This document shows, piece after piece, positions 28,139 through 37,284 of a stretch of DNA of 64,000 bases. Every line of letters begins with the position of its first letter. Position 1 is the stretch's first letter. The position numbers and the translations under genes were made by a program. Origin of the DNA: Achromobacter sp. Marseille-Q4962 (GTDB lineage: Bacteria > Pseudomonadota > Gammaproteobacteria > Burkholderiales > Burkholderiaceae_B); NCBI RefSeq assembly GCF_943737005.1, contig NZ_CALSFU010000005.1:62001-126000 (forward strand), read 5' to 3'. The notes under the pieces are model-generated. The model worked only from the letters and a program-made list of their open reading frames with translations. It had not been told where the DNA came from and did no database searches.

Positions 28139-28321
28139 TCATGCGGCGGCCGGCGTTTCGTCCAGCTCGCGGGCTTCGGATTCCAGCATGACGGGGATGC
28201 CGTCGCGCACGGGAAAGGCCAGGCGGTCGGCGCGGCAGATCAGCTCGCCGCGCTGGCGGTCGTGTTCGAGGCGGCCCTTGCACAGCGGGCAGACGAGAAT
28301 GTCGAGGAGGCGGGATTCCAT
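28139..28321 (-). CDS. Trm112/YcaR-family small zinc-ribbon protein
   Basis: A 60-residue Trm112-family protein (UPF0434, YcaR type): [21 protein letters not shown] followed by [21 protein letters not shown]. One CxxC (LVCPLC) is present; the second pair is reduced to a single Cys (ELIC), as is common in the YcaR group. Bacterial members usually lie between lpxK and kdsB. Here kdsB follows normally, but lpxK is displaced by an inserted divergent gene. The precise role is not known. Confidence 0.9.
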   Translation of the reverse strand: MESRLLDILVCPLCKGRLEHDRQRGELICRADRLAFPVRDGIPVMLESEARELDETPAAA

Positions 28322-28482
28322 GACCGCGATTCTAGAACAGTTTCTTCCCTCCGGCGGCCCGGCGCAGCGGGGTCTTCCTGGCGTTTGGTCAACGATTGTC
28401 ATGCTTTGGCATATTTGCGAGAAAATCCCGGGACGCATCATCGCTATGATCCTGCCTTCCCGAAAAAAGAAGAAGGCTCACA

Positions 28483-30708
28483 ATGGAAATCCTGCGTTTG
28501 GCGCTCCTGCTGGCGGTCCTGGGATGGTCGGCCATCAGTGTCGTGACTTATCTTTCGCGACGCAGCGGCAACAAGGGTGCGCTGCGCACGCTGCAGCAGC
28601 AAGCCAGCCCGTTGCGCCGGCTGACGGCGGAGGAAGCGGCGCTGGTCGAACCCTTCCTGGTCGATCCGCAGAAGCCGCGCAAGCGCCACCCGCTGCGCGA
28701 CGACGGCGTCTACCGCCTGGCGGGCGAATTCATCCGCCACGGGCTGCAGACTGCGCAGGGCGGCACCGCCATGCACGACACGCTGGGCGGCATCGACGTG
28801 GTGCTGCCCTACGATGCGCGCGATTTCCTGGCCGAGAACAATCGGGCCGAGGTGGCGCTTACCGACAGGTTCGCCATCGTGGTGGCCCTCAATGACGGAT
28901 TCACGCTGGCGCAAGGGCGCGAGCGCGAGCAGCGCCGCAGGAGGCAGAGCGACCAATGGCAGTCGGGCCGGACGGGCGCGATGCAGAACGTGAGCGATCC
29001 CGAGGACCTGCTGGCCGATTCGCCTCCCGGCGAACCTGCCGCGCAGGCGGCGCGCGAGCTGGAGGACGCGATGCGCGTGGAAATCCTGGGCCAGCGCGAC
29101 GAGACGCCGGCCGAGGTGGCGGCGCGCAGCGGGCCGGGGGCGGGCATCTGGCCGGCGCTCCTGTGGGCGCTGGCGTTCGGCGCGCTGGCCTTCGCCATCG
29201 GCCAGGACTCACCCGCCTGGATGGCCGGCGGCGCGGCGCCGGCCGCGGCCGCGCTGTGGGTCGCGTGGCGCCGCCGCCGGCTGCCCGAGCCGGGCAAGGT
29301 GAACCGCGTGCGGGGCGAACTGCACGCCGTGGTGCTCACCGACACGCGCAATACCGAAACCGTGCGCGCCCAGCTCTTTGTGGGCGACAAGCTGCCGGTG
29401 TCGCTGCCCGCGCACTGGCAGGACAGCCTGAAGCTGCCGGACGACCTGCGCGTGGACATGGACCTGCGCGTTTCCGACTACGGCGTGCTGCGGCTGGGCA
29501 GGACGCATTCAGTGGATGAAGACATCCGGCGGCATCCGCCCGTGTACTGGGGCCGGCATTTGACGCTGGCGCTCACGGGCCTGGCCGCGCTGGTCCTGCT
29601 GTGGCTGGCGCTCGGCAATCCGCGGTCCGAGTTCCTGCTGGCCGGCGCCTGGCTGCGCGGCGCGGAGCCGCGCGCATACGACTCGCCCGAGGGCCTGATG
29701 CGCGACCTGCCCGCCGTGGGCGCGCCGGTGGCGCTGTCGGGCGAGGGGCGCTGCGACCCCGCGGCCGGTTCGGAAGGCGGTTTCTGGCCGGCGGATTGCC
29801 GGCGACTGCGCTGGGGCGGGCAGCCCGTGCAGGCGCCGCGGCCGGAGCTGGACGAATCCGTGCTCGCCGTTTACTCGGGAGCGTTCCTGCGCACGCGGGC
29901 CAACCCCGTCATGGACGCCCTGGTGCGCATGGCGGCGGGCCGGGCGGGCGGCGCGTCGCCGTATCCGTATCCCTATGGCGGCCGGCGCGCCGTGTCGGTG
30001 GAGACGGTGGCCGGGCTGAGCGAGGGAGTGCTCGCCGTGGAACAGGCCTGCGCCGCGGCGGGCGGCAGCGATCACGGGCTGTGCGCGAGCCTGAAGGGCA
30101 CGATGGCCGAGCAGCTCGTCTTCGACGGACCCGAGCCGGAAGACTGGGGCGCGTTGCTGGACCTGGCGCGCAAAGGCGAGCTCAAGGGGCGGCGCGATAC
30201 CGCCCTGGTCAATTCGCGCGCCGCCGAGGAGCTGCGCCGCCTGGGCCGCGAGAGCATGGGCGAACAGGTGCGGCTGGCCGTCGACAAGGCCGCCGGCGAG
30301 GCCGCGCGGATGCGGCGCGGCGGCGTGGCGCTGCGGGTGGCGCCCGGGCCCCATGCTTCGCTGCCGCAAGCGCCCGAGGCGGCCGGCGGCGACCTGCTGG
30401 CGCGCTGGCGCGCCCAGGCGCTCATGCTTTCGGCGGAGGGCGGGGCGCCGTTCCGCATCGAAGGCATCGTCATCGCCTCGGGCCGGGACGAGGCGGGTTC
30501 GCCCCTGCTGGCGATCGATGCTTCCCTGGGATTGTCCGATCCGTGGCGCGCGCTGGCGACGGCATTGGCATGGACGCTGGCCGCGCTGCTGGTGCTGGCG
30601 CATGCGCCGCTTTGGCTGCTGCGGCTGCGCGCCGCGCGCGCCCGCGAGCGCGCCCTGGCGCAGGACGTCGCGCAGCGCGCCGCCGCGGCCGGGCCGGCCT
30701 TTTTCTAG
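28483..30708 (+). CDS. IgaA/YrfF/UmoB-like membrane regulator
   Basis: A 741-residue inner-membrane protein whose layout matches IgaA: one N-terminal helix (about 4-24), a cytoplasmic domain (about 25-220), two helices (about 222-241 and 246-265), a second cytoplasmic domain (about 266-355), a fourth helix (359-379), a large periplasmic domain (380-685) and a C-terminal helix (690-712). From memory of IgaA I can align [63 protein letters not shown] and the end. Four periplasmic cysteines (C424, C439, C523, C534) fall where IgaA has its two pairs. IgaA restrains the Rcs phosphorelay, but no rcs gene is in the window. It is divergent from the Trm112-like gene, and its TAG overlaps the stop of the convergent lpxK. 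Confidence 0.68.
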   Translation: MEILRLALLLAVLGWSAISVVTYLSRRSGNKGALRTLQQQASPLRRLTAEEAALVEPFLVDPQKPRKRHPLRDDGVYRLAGEFIRHGLQTAQGGTAMHDTLGGIDVVLPYDARDFLAENNRAEVALTDRFAIVVALNDGFTLAQGREREQRRRRQSDQWQSGRTGAMQNVSDPEDLLADSPPGEPAAQAARELEDAMRVEILGQRDETPAEVAARSGPGAGIWPALLWALAFGALAFAIGQDSPAWMAGGAAPAAAALWVAWRRRRLPEPGKVNRVRGELHAVVLTDTRNTETVRAQLFVGDKLPVSLPAHWQDSLKLPDDLRVDMDLRVSDYGVLRLGRTHSVDEDIRRHPPVYWGRHLTLALTGLAALVLLWLALGNPRSEFLLAGAWLRGAEPRAYDSPEGLMRDLPAVGAPVALSGEGRCDPAAGSEGGFWPADCRRLRWGGQPVQAPRPELDESVLAVYSGAFLRTRANPVMDALVRMAAGRAGGASPYPYPYGGRRAVSVETVAGLSEGVLAVEQACAAAGGSDHGLCASLKGTMAEQLVFDGPEPEDWGALLDLARKGELKGRRDTALVNSRAAEELRRLGRESMGEQVRLAVDKAAGEAARMRRGGVALRVAPGPHASLPQAPEAAGGDLLARWRAQALMLSAEGGAPFRIEGIVIASGRDEAGSPLLAIDASLGLSDPWRALATALAWTLAALLVLAHAPLWLLRLRAARARERALAQDVAQRAAAAGPAFF

Positions 30709-31817
30709 TGCTTGCCGCGCAGGCGCGCGGCCAGCCAATCGAACAGGCGCGGATCGGAAAACTCGGCACGCACCGGCACCTCCCACAGCCGATCGTCGTG
30801 CAGGGCGGCGCATTTGATGGCGTCTTTGGACGTGATCAGGATGGTCCGCGCGCCCAGCGCGCCGAAGGGCGAGCGGGCGTAGTCGTGATGGTCGGGCAGC
30901 GGCAACGTGTGCCCGGGCTCTACCCCCGCGGCCTTCAGCGTGGCGAAGAAACGGTCCGGGTTGCCGATGCCGGCGGCGGCGGCCACGCCGGGCTGGCCGG
31001 CGAAATCGGACAGCGGGCGCTCGGCGCCGTCTGTCAGCCGGCGCGCCAGGCCGGGGCGCAGCCACATGGCGACGCGCCGCGGATGACCTGACGCGGCCCC
31101 GCCCGGCGCGGCCCGGCCTGACGCGGCCCGGCCTGACGCGGCCCGGCCTGGCGCGGCCCGGCCAGCTTTCCCCTGAGGAGGGGGGGTGTCGGGGCCGGCT
31201 TGGTTGGTGACGATAAGGTCCACCTCGTCCAGGCGTTCGGGCGGTTCGCGCAGCGGACCGGCCGGCAGCAGGCGGCCGTTGCCCACGCCGCGGGCGTCCT
31301 GCACCACGATTTCCACGTCGCGCGCGAGCGCCAGATGCTGCAGGCCGTCGTCGGAGACGATGAGGTCCACCTCGGGGTGCGCGCGCAGCAGGGCCTGCGC
31401 CGCGAGCGGACGGCGCGGGTGCACGGCCACGGGCGCTCCGGTGGCGCGCGCGATCAGGGCCGGCTCGTCGCCGAATTCGCCGGCCGGCAGTTCGCCCCGG
31501 CCCACGCGCGGCGCGGGGCCGATTTTCACGCCATAGCCCCGGCTCACCACGCCGGGCGTGTAGCCGCGCTCGCGCAGCGCCTGCACGGCGGCGATGACCA
31601 CGGGCGTCTTGCCGGTGCCTCCCACGTAGATGTTGCCCACGACCACCACGGGCACGGGCGCGCGCCAGGACGGTTTGCGGCCTTGCAGGTAGTCGGCGCG
31701 TTTTTTTTCGGTGTGGCGGCGCACCAGCGCGGCGAGGGGGCGCAGCAGGTCGGACAGCCAGCCGCCTTCCTGCCATTGGCGAGCCAGCAGCGGCGCGGAA
31801 GAACGACGGGCGGTCAC
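30705..31817 (-). CDS. lpxK: Tetraacyldisaccharide 4'-kinase (LpxK)
   Basis: The 370-residue membrane-associated kinase phosphorylates the 4' position of the lipid A precursor. The P-loop is [12 protein letters not shown] (about 61-72), followed by VVSRGYGVK, the Walker B-like IVSDDGLQH and [22 protein letters not shown]. The C-terminal DHHDY segment is also typical. The start is GTG at 31817, overlapping the exbD stop (GTGA). Residues about 206-245 form an unusual Pro/Gly/Arg/Ala-rich insert made by a 15-bp tandem repeat (see the repeat entry). Without it the length would be close to the family norm. Confidence 0.93.
   Translation of the reverse strand: MTARRSSAPLLARQWQEGGWLSDLLRPLAALVRRHTEKKRADYLQGRKPSWRAPVPVVVVGNIYVGGTGKTPVVIAAVQALRERGYTPGVVSRGYGVKIGPAPRVGRGELPAGEFGDEPALIARATGAPVAVHPRRPLAAQALLRAHPEVDLIVSDDGLQHLALARDVEIVVQDARGVGNGRLLPAGPLREPPERLDEVDLIVTNQAGPDTPPPQGKAGRAAPGRAASGRAASGRAAPGGAASGHPRRVAMWLRPGLARRLTDGAERPLSDFAGQPGVAAAAGIGNPDRFFATLKAAGVEPGHTLPLPDHHDYARSPFGALGARTILITSKDAIKCAALHDDRLWEVPVRAEFSDPRLFDWLAARLRGKH
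31092..31166. repeat. 15-bp tandem repeat inside lpxK
   Basis: Five contiguous 15-bp units starting at 31092, 31107, 31122, 31137 and 31152. The middle ones are CGCGGCCCGGCCTGA, and the outer ones differ at a few bases. On the lpxK strand they encode successive GRAA(S/P)-type pentapeptides and keep the frame. The array is followed by CCCCTGAGGAGGGG, another small inverted repeat (about 31170-31183). Confidence 0.85.
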
Positions 31818-32224
31818 CGCGAGGTCTGGGCGGCGAAGTTGACGCGGCCGATGCCCGCCAGCCGGGCGGCTTCCATGACGTTGATCACGGACTGGTGGGT
31901 GGCCTGGGCGTCGGCGTTGATGATGATCATGGGCTCGGTCTTGCCCGCGGCCGCCTGGCGCAGCGTGTCGGCGATCTCGGCCGGGGTGGACACGTCGATG
32001 AGCGTGCCGTTGAGCGCATAGCGGCCGTCCTGGCTCACGGCCACCTCGAGCGCCGCGGGCATGTCCTGGGCGGCCGACGCTTCGGGCAGCGTGACCTTGA
32101 GCTGGGTGAACTTCGCGAACGACGTGGTGGCAGCCAGGAAGATCAGGATGACGAGCAGCACGTCGATGAGCGGGATCAGGTTGATGTCCAGCTCGTCGCG
32201 ATTGCCGCGGCCGCGGAAATTCAT
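31814..32224 (-). CDS. exbD: ExbD/TolR-family proton-channel subunit
   Basis: A 136-residue protein with a short cytoplasmic tail, one membrane helix (about 17-34; [19 protein letters not shown]) carrying the essential aspartate (D21 in PLIDVLL), and a periplasmic domain (about 45-136). It pairs with ExbB to use the proton gradient. It overlaps exbB by an ATGA and lpxK by a GTGA, so the three are tightly coupled. No tonB is present in the window. In many beta- and gammaproteobacteria this exbB-exbD pair precedes lpxK, and its client is unclear. Confidence 0.9.
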   Translation of the reverse strand: MNFRGRGNRDELDINLIPLIDVLLVILIFLAATTSFAKFTQLKVTLPEASAAQDMPAALEVAVSQDGRYALNGTLIDVSTPAEIADTLRQAAAGKTEPMIIINADAQATHQSVINVMEAARLAGIGRVNFAAQTSR

Positions 32225-32865
32225 GGGCGGGCCTCGCGCGCGCCGCCGGCGGCGGCATGGGACGGCGCGATCGCGCGCGCCAGGCGCGAAGCGGCGTGTT
32301 CCATGGCGGCCAGGTAGTTGTCGACCCGGCCGCGCAGGTAGCGGTGCGCGATCATGGCGGGGATGGCGATCAGGATGCCGAAGGCGGTGTTGTAGAGCGC
32401 CATGGAAATGCCGCGCGCCAGCTGGACCGGGTCGCCGCCGCCGGGCGAATACGAGCCGAAGATCTCGATCATGCCGACCACGGTGCCGAACAGGCCCATC
32501 AGCGGCGCCACCACCGCGATGGTGCCGATGGCGGAAATGTAGCGGCCGAGGTCGTGGGCCACGGCGCGGCCGGTGTCCTCGACCACATTGCGCAGCTCGT
32601 CGCGCGGCAGGTGCCGGTTGCGCATGACTTCGGCCAGCACGCGGCCCAGGGGGGAATTGCGCTCCAGGCGGTGCAGGGATTCGGGCGTGTCCTGCCGGTT
32701 GCGCAGCATTTCGGCGACCTGTTCGCTCAGGCCCCTGGGCATGACCAGGCCGCGGCGCAGGGAGAGGAAGCGCTCGAGAATGAGCGCCAGACCCAGCACG
32801 GAAGTCGCCAGCAGGGGCCAGATGGGCCAGCCGGCCTCGCGCAAGATGGTTAGCAAAGCGTTCAA
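32221..32865 (-). CDS. exbB: ExbB/MotA/TolQ-family proton channel
   Basis: A 214-residue three-helix protein. Helix 1 is near residues 12-30, helix 2 at about 110-130 and helix 3 at about 150-172. The conserved [21 protein letters not shown] stretch lies around helix 2, and the [15 protein letters not shown] stretch around helix 3. The first codon in frame that gives the usual MNALLTIL start is TTG at 32865. A GGAG lies right against it, so initiation at the TTG at 32856 is also possible. It heads the exbB-exbD-lpxK operon. Upstream is a 357-bp AT-rich gap with DnaA-box-like sequences. Confidence 0.88.
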   Translation of the reverse strand: MNALLTILREAGWPIWPLLATSVLGLALILERFLSLRRGLVMPRGLSEQVAEMLRNRQDTPESLHRLERNSPLGRVLAEVMRNRHLPRDELRNVVEDTGRAVAHDLGRYISAIGTIAVVAPLMGLFGTVVGMIEIFGSYSPGGGDPVQLARGISMALYNTAFGILIAIPAMIAHRYLRGRVDNYLAAMEHAASRLARAIAPSHAAAGGAREARP

Positions 32866-32983
32866 CTCCAGGCAGGGCCGCGAGACGTCCGGCGGCGCGC
32901 CCCGGCGGCGCGCAACGGCGTGCGGCTAAGGCGGCACTGTAACGGCGCGGCGGGCTGGTTGGCAAGGCGAGGGAATCCCGAAT

Positions 32984-33006
32984 CTATCCACAGAATATGT
33001 GGATAA
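32984..33006. promoter_or_regulatory. Inverted pair of DnaA-box-like sequences
   Basis: TGTGGATAA (32998-33006) is the exact complement of the DnaA box TTATCCACA. CTATCCACA (32984-32992) faces it with one mismatch and a 5-bp spacer. A CAGAAT/ATTCTG inverted repeat (32991-32996 with 33006-33011) overlaps them. They lie in the 357-bp gap between exbB and xseA, which also holds an AT-rich inverted repeat AAGGC...GCCTT (33075-33099). No gene is seen in this gap. Confidence 0.55.
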
Positions 33007-33222
33007 TTCTGTGCAGAACTTCGCCGGAAGGCTTGCTGACACAGGGCTGGCGGTGGGTTGCTTCAAAAGCGCGCAAGGCATTTTTTTAAAAATAGCCTTA
33101 TAGATCAAAAGCTTGCTACGAAAATGCTGCGTTTCGAGCCGGTTGGGCCCGAATCGGCGGAACGCGGTATCATGGCGCCCCGCCGCGCGGGCCCTGTGGA
33201 CAGGTATGCATTGGAAAGCCTC

Positions 33223-34590
33223 ATGACTATTGAGTTTTCAGTCACAAACGACGTATTTGCGCGGGATATCCTTACGGTTGCCCAGCTGAATCAAGCCGTG
33301 GGGCGGATGCTGGAGCGCAACATCCCCGCGCTATGGGTGCGCGGCGAGATTTCCAATTTCACGCAGGCGGCTTCGGGCCACTGGTATTTCACGCTCAAGG
33401 ACAGCCGCGCCGCCGTGCGCGCCGTCATGTTCCGCAGCCGCGCCGGCGCGGTGGGATTCGTGCCGCGCGCGGGCGACCAGGTCGAGGTGCGGGCCCGCGT
33501 CAGCCTCTACGAGCCGCGCGGCGACTACCAGCTCCAGGCCGACGCCATGCGGCGGGCGGGCATCGGCAATCTGTACGAGGCCTTCCTGCGCCTGAAGGAG
33601 CAGTTGGCCTCCGAGGGGCTGTTCGACCCCGCCCGCAAGCGCGAGCCCGTCGCGCTGCCGCGCGCCATCGGGGTCGTCACGTCGCTGCACGCGGCCGCCT
33701 TGCGCGACGTGCTGACGGCGCTCGCACGGCGCGCGCCGCACGTTCCCGTCATTGTCTATCCGGCGCCCGTGCAGGGGGCCGACGCGGCGGCCCGCCTGGC
33801 CGCCCGGGTGCGCGAGGCCAATGCGCGCGCCGAAGTGGACACTCTGCTGCTGGTGCGCGGCGGCGGCAGTATCGAAGACCTTTGGAGCTTCAATGACGAA
33901 GCGCTGGCGCGCGAAGTGGCCGCCAGCGCCATCACCGTCATCAGCGGCGTGGGGCACGAAACGGATTTCACCATCGCGGACTTCGTGGCCGACCTGCGGG
34001 CGCCCACGCCCACCGCGGCCGCCGAGCTCGCCTGCATGCCCCGCGCCGACCTGCTGGGCCGCACGCTGGCCGCGGCGCAGGCGCTGGTCCGCGCCCAGCG
34101 CCGCCAACTCGACCGCGCCGCCCAGCGCGTGGACCGCGCGGCCGCCCTGCTCGTGTCCCCGGCCCAGCGGCTGGCTCACCAGCGCGAGCGGCTGCAGGGG
34201 CTGCGCCACCGGCTCGCCGCCGCGTGGGCGCGTCCGCAGGCCCGGCGCCGCGGCCGCCTGGAGCTGCTGGCCCAGCGCCTGGCGCACCGCGCGCCCGACC
34301 TGACCCGCGCGGCCGACCGGCTGGCAGGCGCCGCGCGCCAGCTGGGCCTGGCGCATGCGCGGCTGCTGGCGGCGCGCCAGGCCCGCCTGGCCGCGGCGGG
34401 CGCCCAGCTGCGCGCGCTCGACCCGGGGCTGACGCTGGCGCGCGGCTACAGCATCGCACGCGACGCGCAGGGCCGCATCGTGCGCGACGCGGCCTCGCTC
34501 GCGCCCGGGCAGGCGCTGGACCTGAGCTTCGCGCGCGGCGGCGCGCAGGTCGAAGTCCTGCAGACGCGCGCGGACCGCGAGCCGTCCTGA
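33223..34590 (+). CDS. xseA: Exodeoxyribonuclease VII large subunit
   Basis: A 455-residue nuclease subunit. The N-terminal OB-fold (about 15-110) includes VAQLNQAVGRMLE and WVRGEISNFTQAASGHWYFTLKD in part. The catalytic domain (about 130-320) has RAIGVVTS, YPAPVQG, VRGGGSIEDLWSFNDE and SGVGHETDFTIADFVAD. A long Arg/Ala/Leu-rich coiled-coil (about 275-420) and the C-terminal LARGYSIARDAQG end it. Length matches the family. The ATG at 33223 is the family start. The partner xseB is not in the window. Confidence 0.96.
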   Translation: MTIEFSVTNDVFARDILTVAQLNQAVGRMLERNIPALWVRGEISNFTQAASGHWYFTLKDSRAAVRAVMFRSRAGAVGFVPRAGDQVEVRARVSLYEPRGDYQLQADAMRRAGIGNLYEAFLRLKEQLASEGLFDPARKREPVALPRAIGVVTSLHAAALRDVLTALARRAPHVPVIVYPAPVQGADAAARLAARVREANARAEVDTLLLVRGGGSIEDLWSFNDEALAREVAASAITVISGVGHETDFTIADFVADLRAPTPTAAAELACMPRADLLGRTLAAAQALVRAQRRQLDRAAQRVDRAAALLVSPAQRLAHQRERLQGLRHRLAAAWARPQARRRGRLELLAQRLAHRAPDLTRAADRLAGAARQLGLAHARLLAARQARLAAAGAQLRALDPGLTLARGYSIARDAQGRIVRDAASLAPGQALDLSFARGGAQVEVLQTRADREPS

Positions 34591-34757
34591 TCCGTCTGCG
34601 GCCGCCGCGGCCCGTTGCGCCCCGCGCGCGGGCCGGGCACGCCGGATGCGGACGCAAACGGCGGGCGCCGCGGGCTTGCGCACGTGTCGCGCAAGGCGCG
34701 GGCGCATGCGGCGGCAAGGTTTACAAGGGCGGGCAAGATTGTGCGCAGGCCCGCGGT

Positions 34758-34814
34758 TTAACCCCGCCGCGCCCCGGGGTTAACGCGGCGGGCCGCGGCC
34801 ATTGCCGATACAAT
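34758..34814 (+). promoter_or_regulatory. sodB control region: inverted repeat and -10
   Basis: TTAACCCCG (34758-34766) and CGGGGTTAA (34775-34783) form a 9-bp inverted repeat around an 8-bp spacer. A plausible -10 (TACAAT, 34809-34814) follows, and the sodB ATG is at 34855. It could be an operator for sodB or the 3' hairpin of the xseA transcript. There is no T-run. The other 170 bp of this 264-bp gap show nothing clear. Confidence 0.45.
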
Positions 34815-34854
34815 GAAACGGCTTGATCGTGCACTCAACAGAAGGAACCATCAC

Positions 34855-35433
34855 ATGGCACATACTCTTCCTCCCCTGCCTTACGAACTGGACGCGCTGG
34901 CTCCCCACATCTCGAAGGAAACGCTGGAGTATCACTACGGCAAGCACCACCAGACCTACGTCACCAACCTGAACAATCTCATCCCCGGCACCGAATTCGA
35001 AAACCTGTCGCTGGAAGAGATCGTCAAGAAATCCTCGGGCGGCATCTTCAACAACGCGGCCCAGGTCTGGAACCACACGTTCTACTGGAACAGCCTGTCG
35101 CCCAAGGGCGGCGGCGAACCCACCGGCAAGCTGGCCGACGCCATCAAGGCCAAGTGGGGCAGCATCGACGCCTTCAAGGAGGCGTTCAACAAGTCCGCCG
35201 CCGGCAACTTCGGTTCGGGCTGGACGTGGCTGGTCAAGAAGGCCGACGGCTCGGTCGACATCGTCAACACCAGCAACGCCGCCACGCCGCTCACCACGGC
35301 CGACAAGCCGCTGCTCACCTGTGATGTGTGGGAACACGCCTACTACATCGATTACCGCAACGCCCGTCCCAAGTACCTGGAAAACTTCTGGGCCTTGGTG
35401 AACTGGGAATTCGCGGCCAAGAACTTCGGCTGA
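34855..35433 (+). CDS. sodB: Superoxide dismutase [Fe]
   Basis: The 192-residue cytoplasmic superoxide dismutase has metal ligands H27, H74 (WNHTFYW), D157 and H161 ([11 protein letters not shown]). [11 protein letters not shown] favours the iron-type SodB, as does the length. The ATG at 34855 gives the standard [10 protein letters not shown] start. It is a single-gene unit ended by the terminator at 35481-35517. Iron or oxidative regulation is likely from knowledge of the family, but no Fur box was identified. Confidence 0.97.
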   Translation: MAHTLPPLPYELDALAPHISKETLEYHYGKHHQTYVTNLNNLIPGTEFENLSLEEIVKKSSGGIFNNAAQVWNHTFYWNSLSPKGGGEPTGKLADAIKAKWGSIDAFKEAFNKSAAGNFGSGWTWLVKKADGSVDIVNTSNAATPLTTADKPLLTCDVWEHAYYIDYRNARPKYLENFWALVNWEFAAKNFG

Positions 35434-35480
35434 TCTCCGGCCGCCCGCGGCGGGCCGCCAGGCCCCACGCGAAGCCCTGC

Positions 35481-35517
35481 GCAAAGCCCTTCGCATACGC
35501 GAGGGGCTTTGCTTTTT
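35481..35517 (+). terminator. Intrinsic terminator after sodB
   Basis: Stem GCAAAGCCC (35481-35489) with GGGCTTTGC (35504-35512), an inner TCGC/GCGA stem, then TTTTT. It lies 48 bases after the sodB stop. Confidence 0.92.
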
Positions 35518-35698
35518 GGGCGTGGTTTTCCGCTGCCGGGCCTTCCGGGGGCAGGCCGGGTCCGGCTCGGGGCGGCTGGATGTTGTGGGCTGCGGGTAAG
35601 GTGGAAATGGTAAGGTTCGGGCCTGTCCTCCCCGAATGCGGATCGCCGGCCCGGGGGGGCCGATTCCGCCCAGCCCCGCAGACACCCGAACCGCGCCC

Positions 35699-37162
35699 AT
35701 GAGCCTGCCCGCCCTCGTCCGCCGCCGCATCGCCAATGTCCGCCGATACGGGCGGCGCAAGGTCAGGCAGATCAACCGGTGGTCGCGCAAGAGCGTGCAG
35801 CTCGCGCTGCTGCTGGGCGGCGCCTCGCTGGTGGCGCTGGTGTCGTTGGGTTTCGCCCACTTGGCCGACCTCGCGCTGGAATGGAACCGCGCATGGGTGG
35901 GCCACGCGGGATGGCTCGCCTTCATCGTGTTGCCGTGCGGGCTGGCGGCGCTGCGCTGGCTCACGATGCGCTTTGCGCCCTATGCCTCGGGCAGCGGCAT
36001 TCCCCAGGTGATCGGCGCGCTGTCGCTGCCGCCCGGGCCCGGCCAGGGCAGCCTGGTGTCGCTGGCGCAGACGGTCTGGAAGATTCCGCTGACGTTCCTG
36101 GGCATGCTGGCCGGCGCCTCGATCGGGCGCGAAGGCCCGTCGGTGCAGGTGGGCGCGGCCGTCATGCTGGCCTGGGGAGATTTCTGGAAGCGGCGCGGCG
36201 TGCGCCTGCGGGGCTTTCACGCCAACGAGCTCATCGCAGCCGGGGCGGCGGGAGGACTGGCGGCGGCCTTCAACGCGCCGCTGGCCGGCGTCATTTTCGC
36301 CATCGAGGAATTGGGCCGCGGCACCGTGCTGCGCTGGGAGCGGCTGGTGCTCATCGGCGTGCTGGCCGCCGGCTTCATGGTGGTGGCGGTGGCCGGCAAC
36401 AACCCCTATTTCGGCGCTTTCGGCGGCCGTCCCCTGGCCGAGCACATGTTGATGTGGGTGCTGATATGCGGCGCGCTCAACGGCGCGCTGGGCGGCATTT
36501 TCGCCCGCCTGCTCGGCAAGGGCGCAGCGGGCGCCGTTCCCGCCGCATGGCGCGGCTGGGTGCGCGAGCACCCGCTGGGCACGGCCTTCGTCCTGGGCCT
36601 GGTGGTCGCGTTGCTGGGCATGCTCACGGCCGGCACCGTCTACGGCACCGGCTACGGCGTGGCGGCGGGGCTGCTGTCGGGCCAGCCGGGCGTCGCGCCC
36701 GACGGCTTCGGCCTGGCCAAGCTCGCCGCCACCGTGGCTTCGTACTGGGCCGGCATTCCGGGGGGTATTTTCACGCCCGCGCTGACCACCGGCGCGGGCG
36801 TCGGCCACCAGATCTGGGCGTTGGCCGGCGAGGGCGTGGACCAGCGCGTGCTGGTGCTCGTCTCGATGGCCGCGTTCCTGGCCGCGGCCACGCAGGCGCC
36901 CCTGACCGCCAGCGTGGTGGTCATGGAAATGACGGGCAGCCAGCCCATGCTGTTCTGGCTGCTCGCGGGTTCGATGCTGGCCTCGGTGGTGTCCCGCCAG
37001 TTCTGCCCGCGTCCGTTCTATCATCTGTCGGCCGGCCGCTTCCGCCGCCAGGCCATCGTGGAGGCGGGCAGGGCGTCCAAGGCCGCGGCGGGCAGGGCGA
37101 TGGCGGACCAGGCCGGCCGCCCCGAAAACGCGCGCGCAACGCCCCCGTCCGGTGCAAAGTGA
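35699..37162 (+). CDS. ClC-family chloride channel/transporter
   Basis: A 487-residue membrane protein of the ClC family. Selectivity motifs are in order: GSGIPQ, GREGPSVQ with the gating glutamate, the AFNAPLAGVIFAIEEL stretch with the internal proton glutamate, and GGIFTPAL. About 12 or more hydrophobic helices are present. There is no C-terminal CBS domain. The acidic residues suggest a proton-coupled exchanger rather than a channel, but that is inference. The ATG at 35699 follows the sodB terminator. A basic N-terminal tail (about 35 residues) precedes the first helix. Confidence 0.92.
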   Translation: MSLPALVRRRIANVRRYGRRKVRQINRWSRKSVQLALLLGGASLVALVSLGFAHLADLALEWNRAWVGHAGWLAFIVLPCGLAALRWLTMRFAPYASGSGIPQVIGALSLPPGPGQGSLVSLAQTVWKIPLTFLGMLAGASIGREGPSVQVGAAVMLAWGDFWKRRGVRLRGFHANELIAAGAAGGLAAAFNAPLAGVIFAIEELGRGTVLRWERLVLIGVLAAGFMVVAVAGNNPYFGAFGGRPLAEHMLMWVLICGALNGALGGIFARLLGKGAAGAVPAAWRGWVREHPLGTAFVLGLVVALLGMLTAGTVYGTGYGVAAGLLSGQPGVAPDGFGLAKLAATVASYWAGIPGGIFTPALTTGAGVGHQIWALAGEGVDQRVLVLVSMAAFLAAATQAPLTASVVVMEMTGSQPMLFWLLAGSMLASVVSRQFCPRPFYHLSAGRFRRQAIVEAGRASKAAAGRAMADQAGRPENARATPPSGAK

Positions 37163-37284
37163 ACGCGGCCCGGACATCGTCCGCAAGGCGGACAGTTAAC
37201 GCGTGCACCAATTTGGCGCGCCGCGGCCGGCAGTAAGATCGGCGGTTATTCCACGCGTTTTCCTTCACTTCCTTCGAGCTACTC

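Noticed and set aside
30705-31817. lpxK as a pseudogene because of the low-complexity insert
   Set aside because: The frame is intact on both sides of the repeat, catalytic motifs are present, and the gene is normally essential.
32866-33222. Replication origin because of the DnaA boxes
   Set aside because: Only two boxes, no dnaA, dnaN, gidA or parAB, and the neighbours are housekeeping envelope and nuclease genes.
37213-37239. Promoter for the thiolase (TTGGCG with TAAGAT)
   Set aside because: Spacing is 15 bp and both boxes are weak, so I could not separate it from chance.
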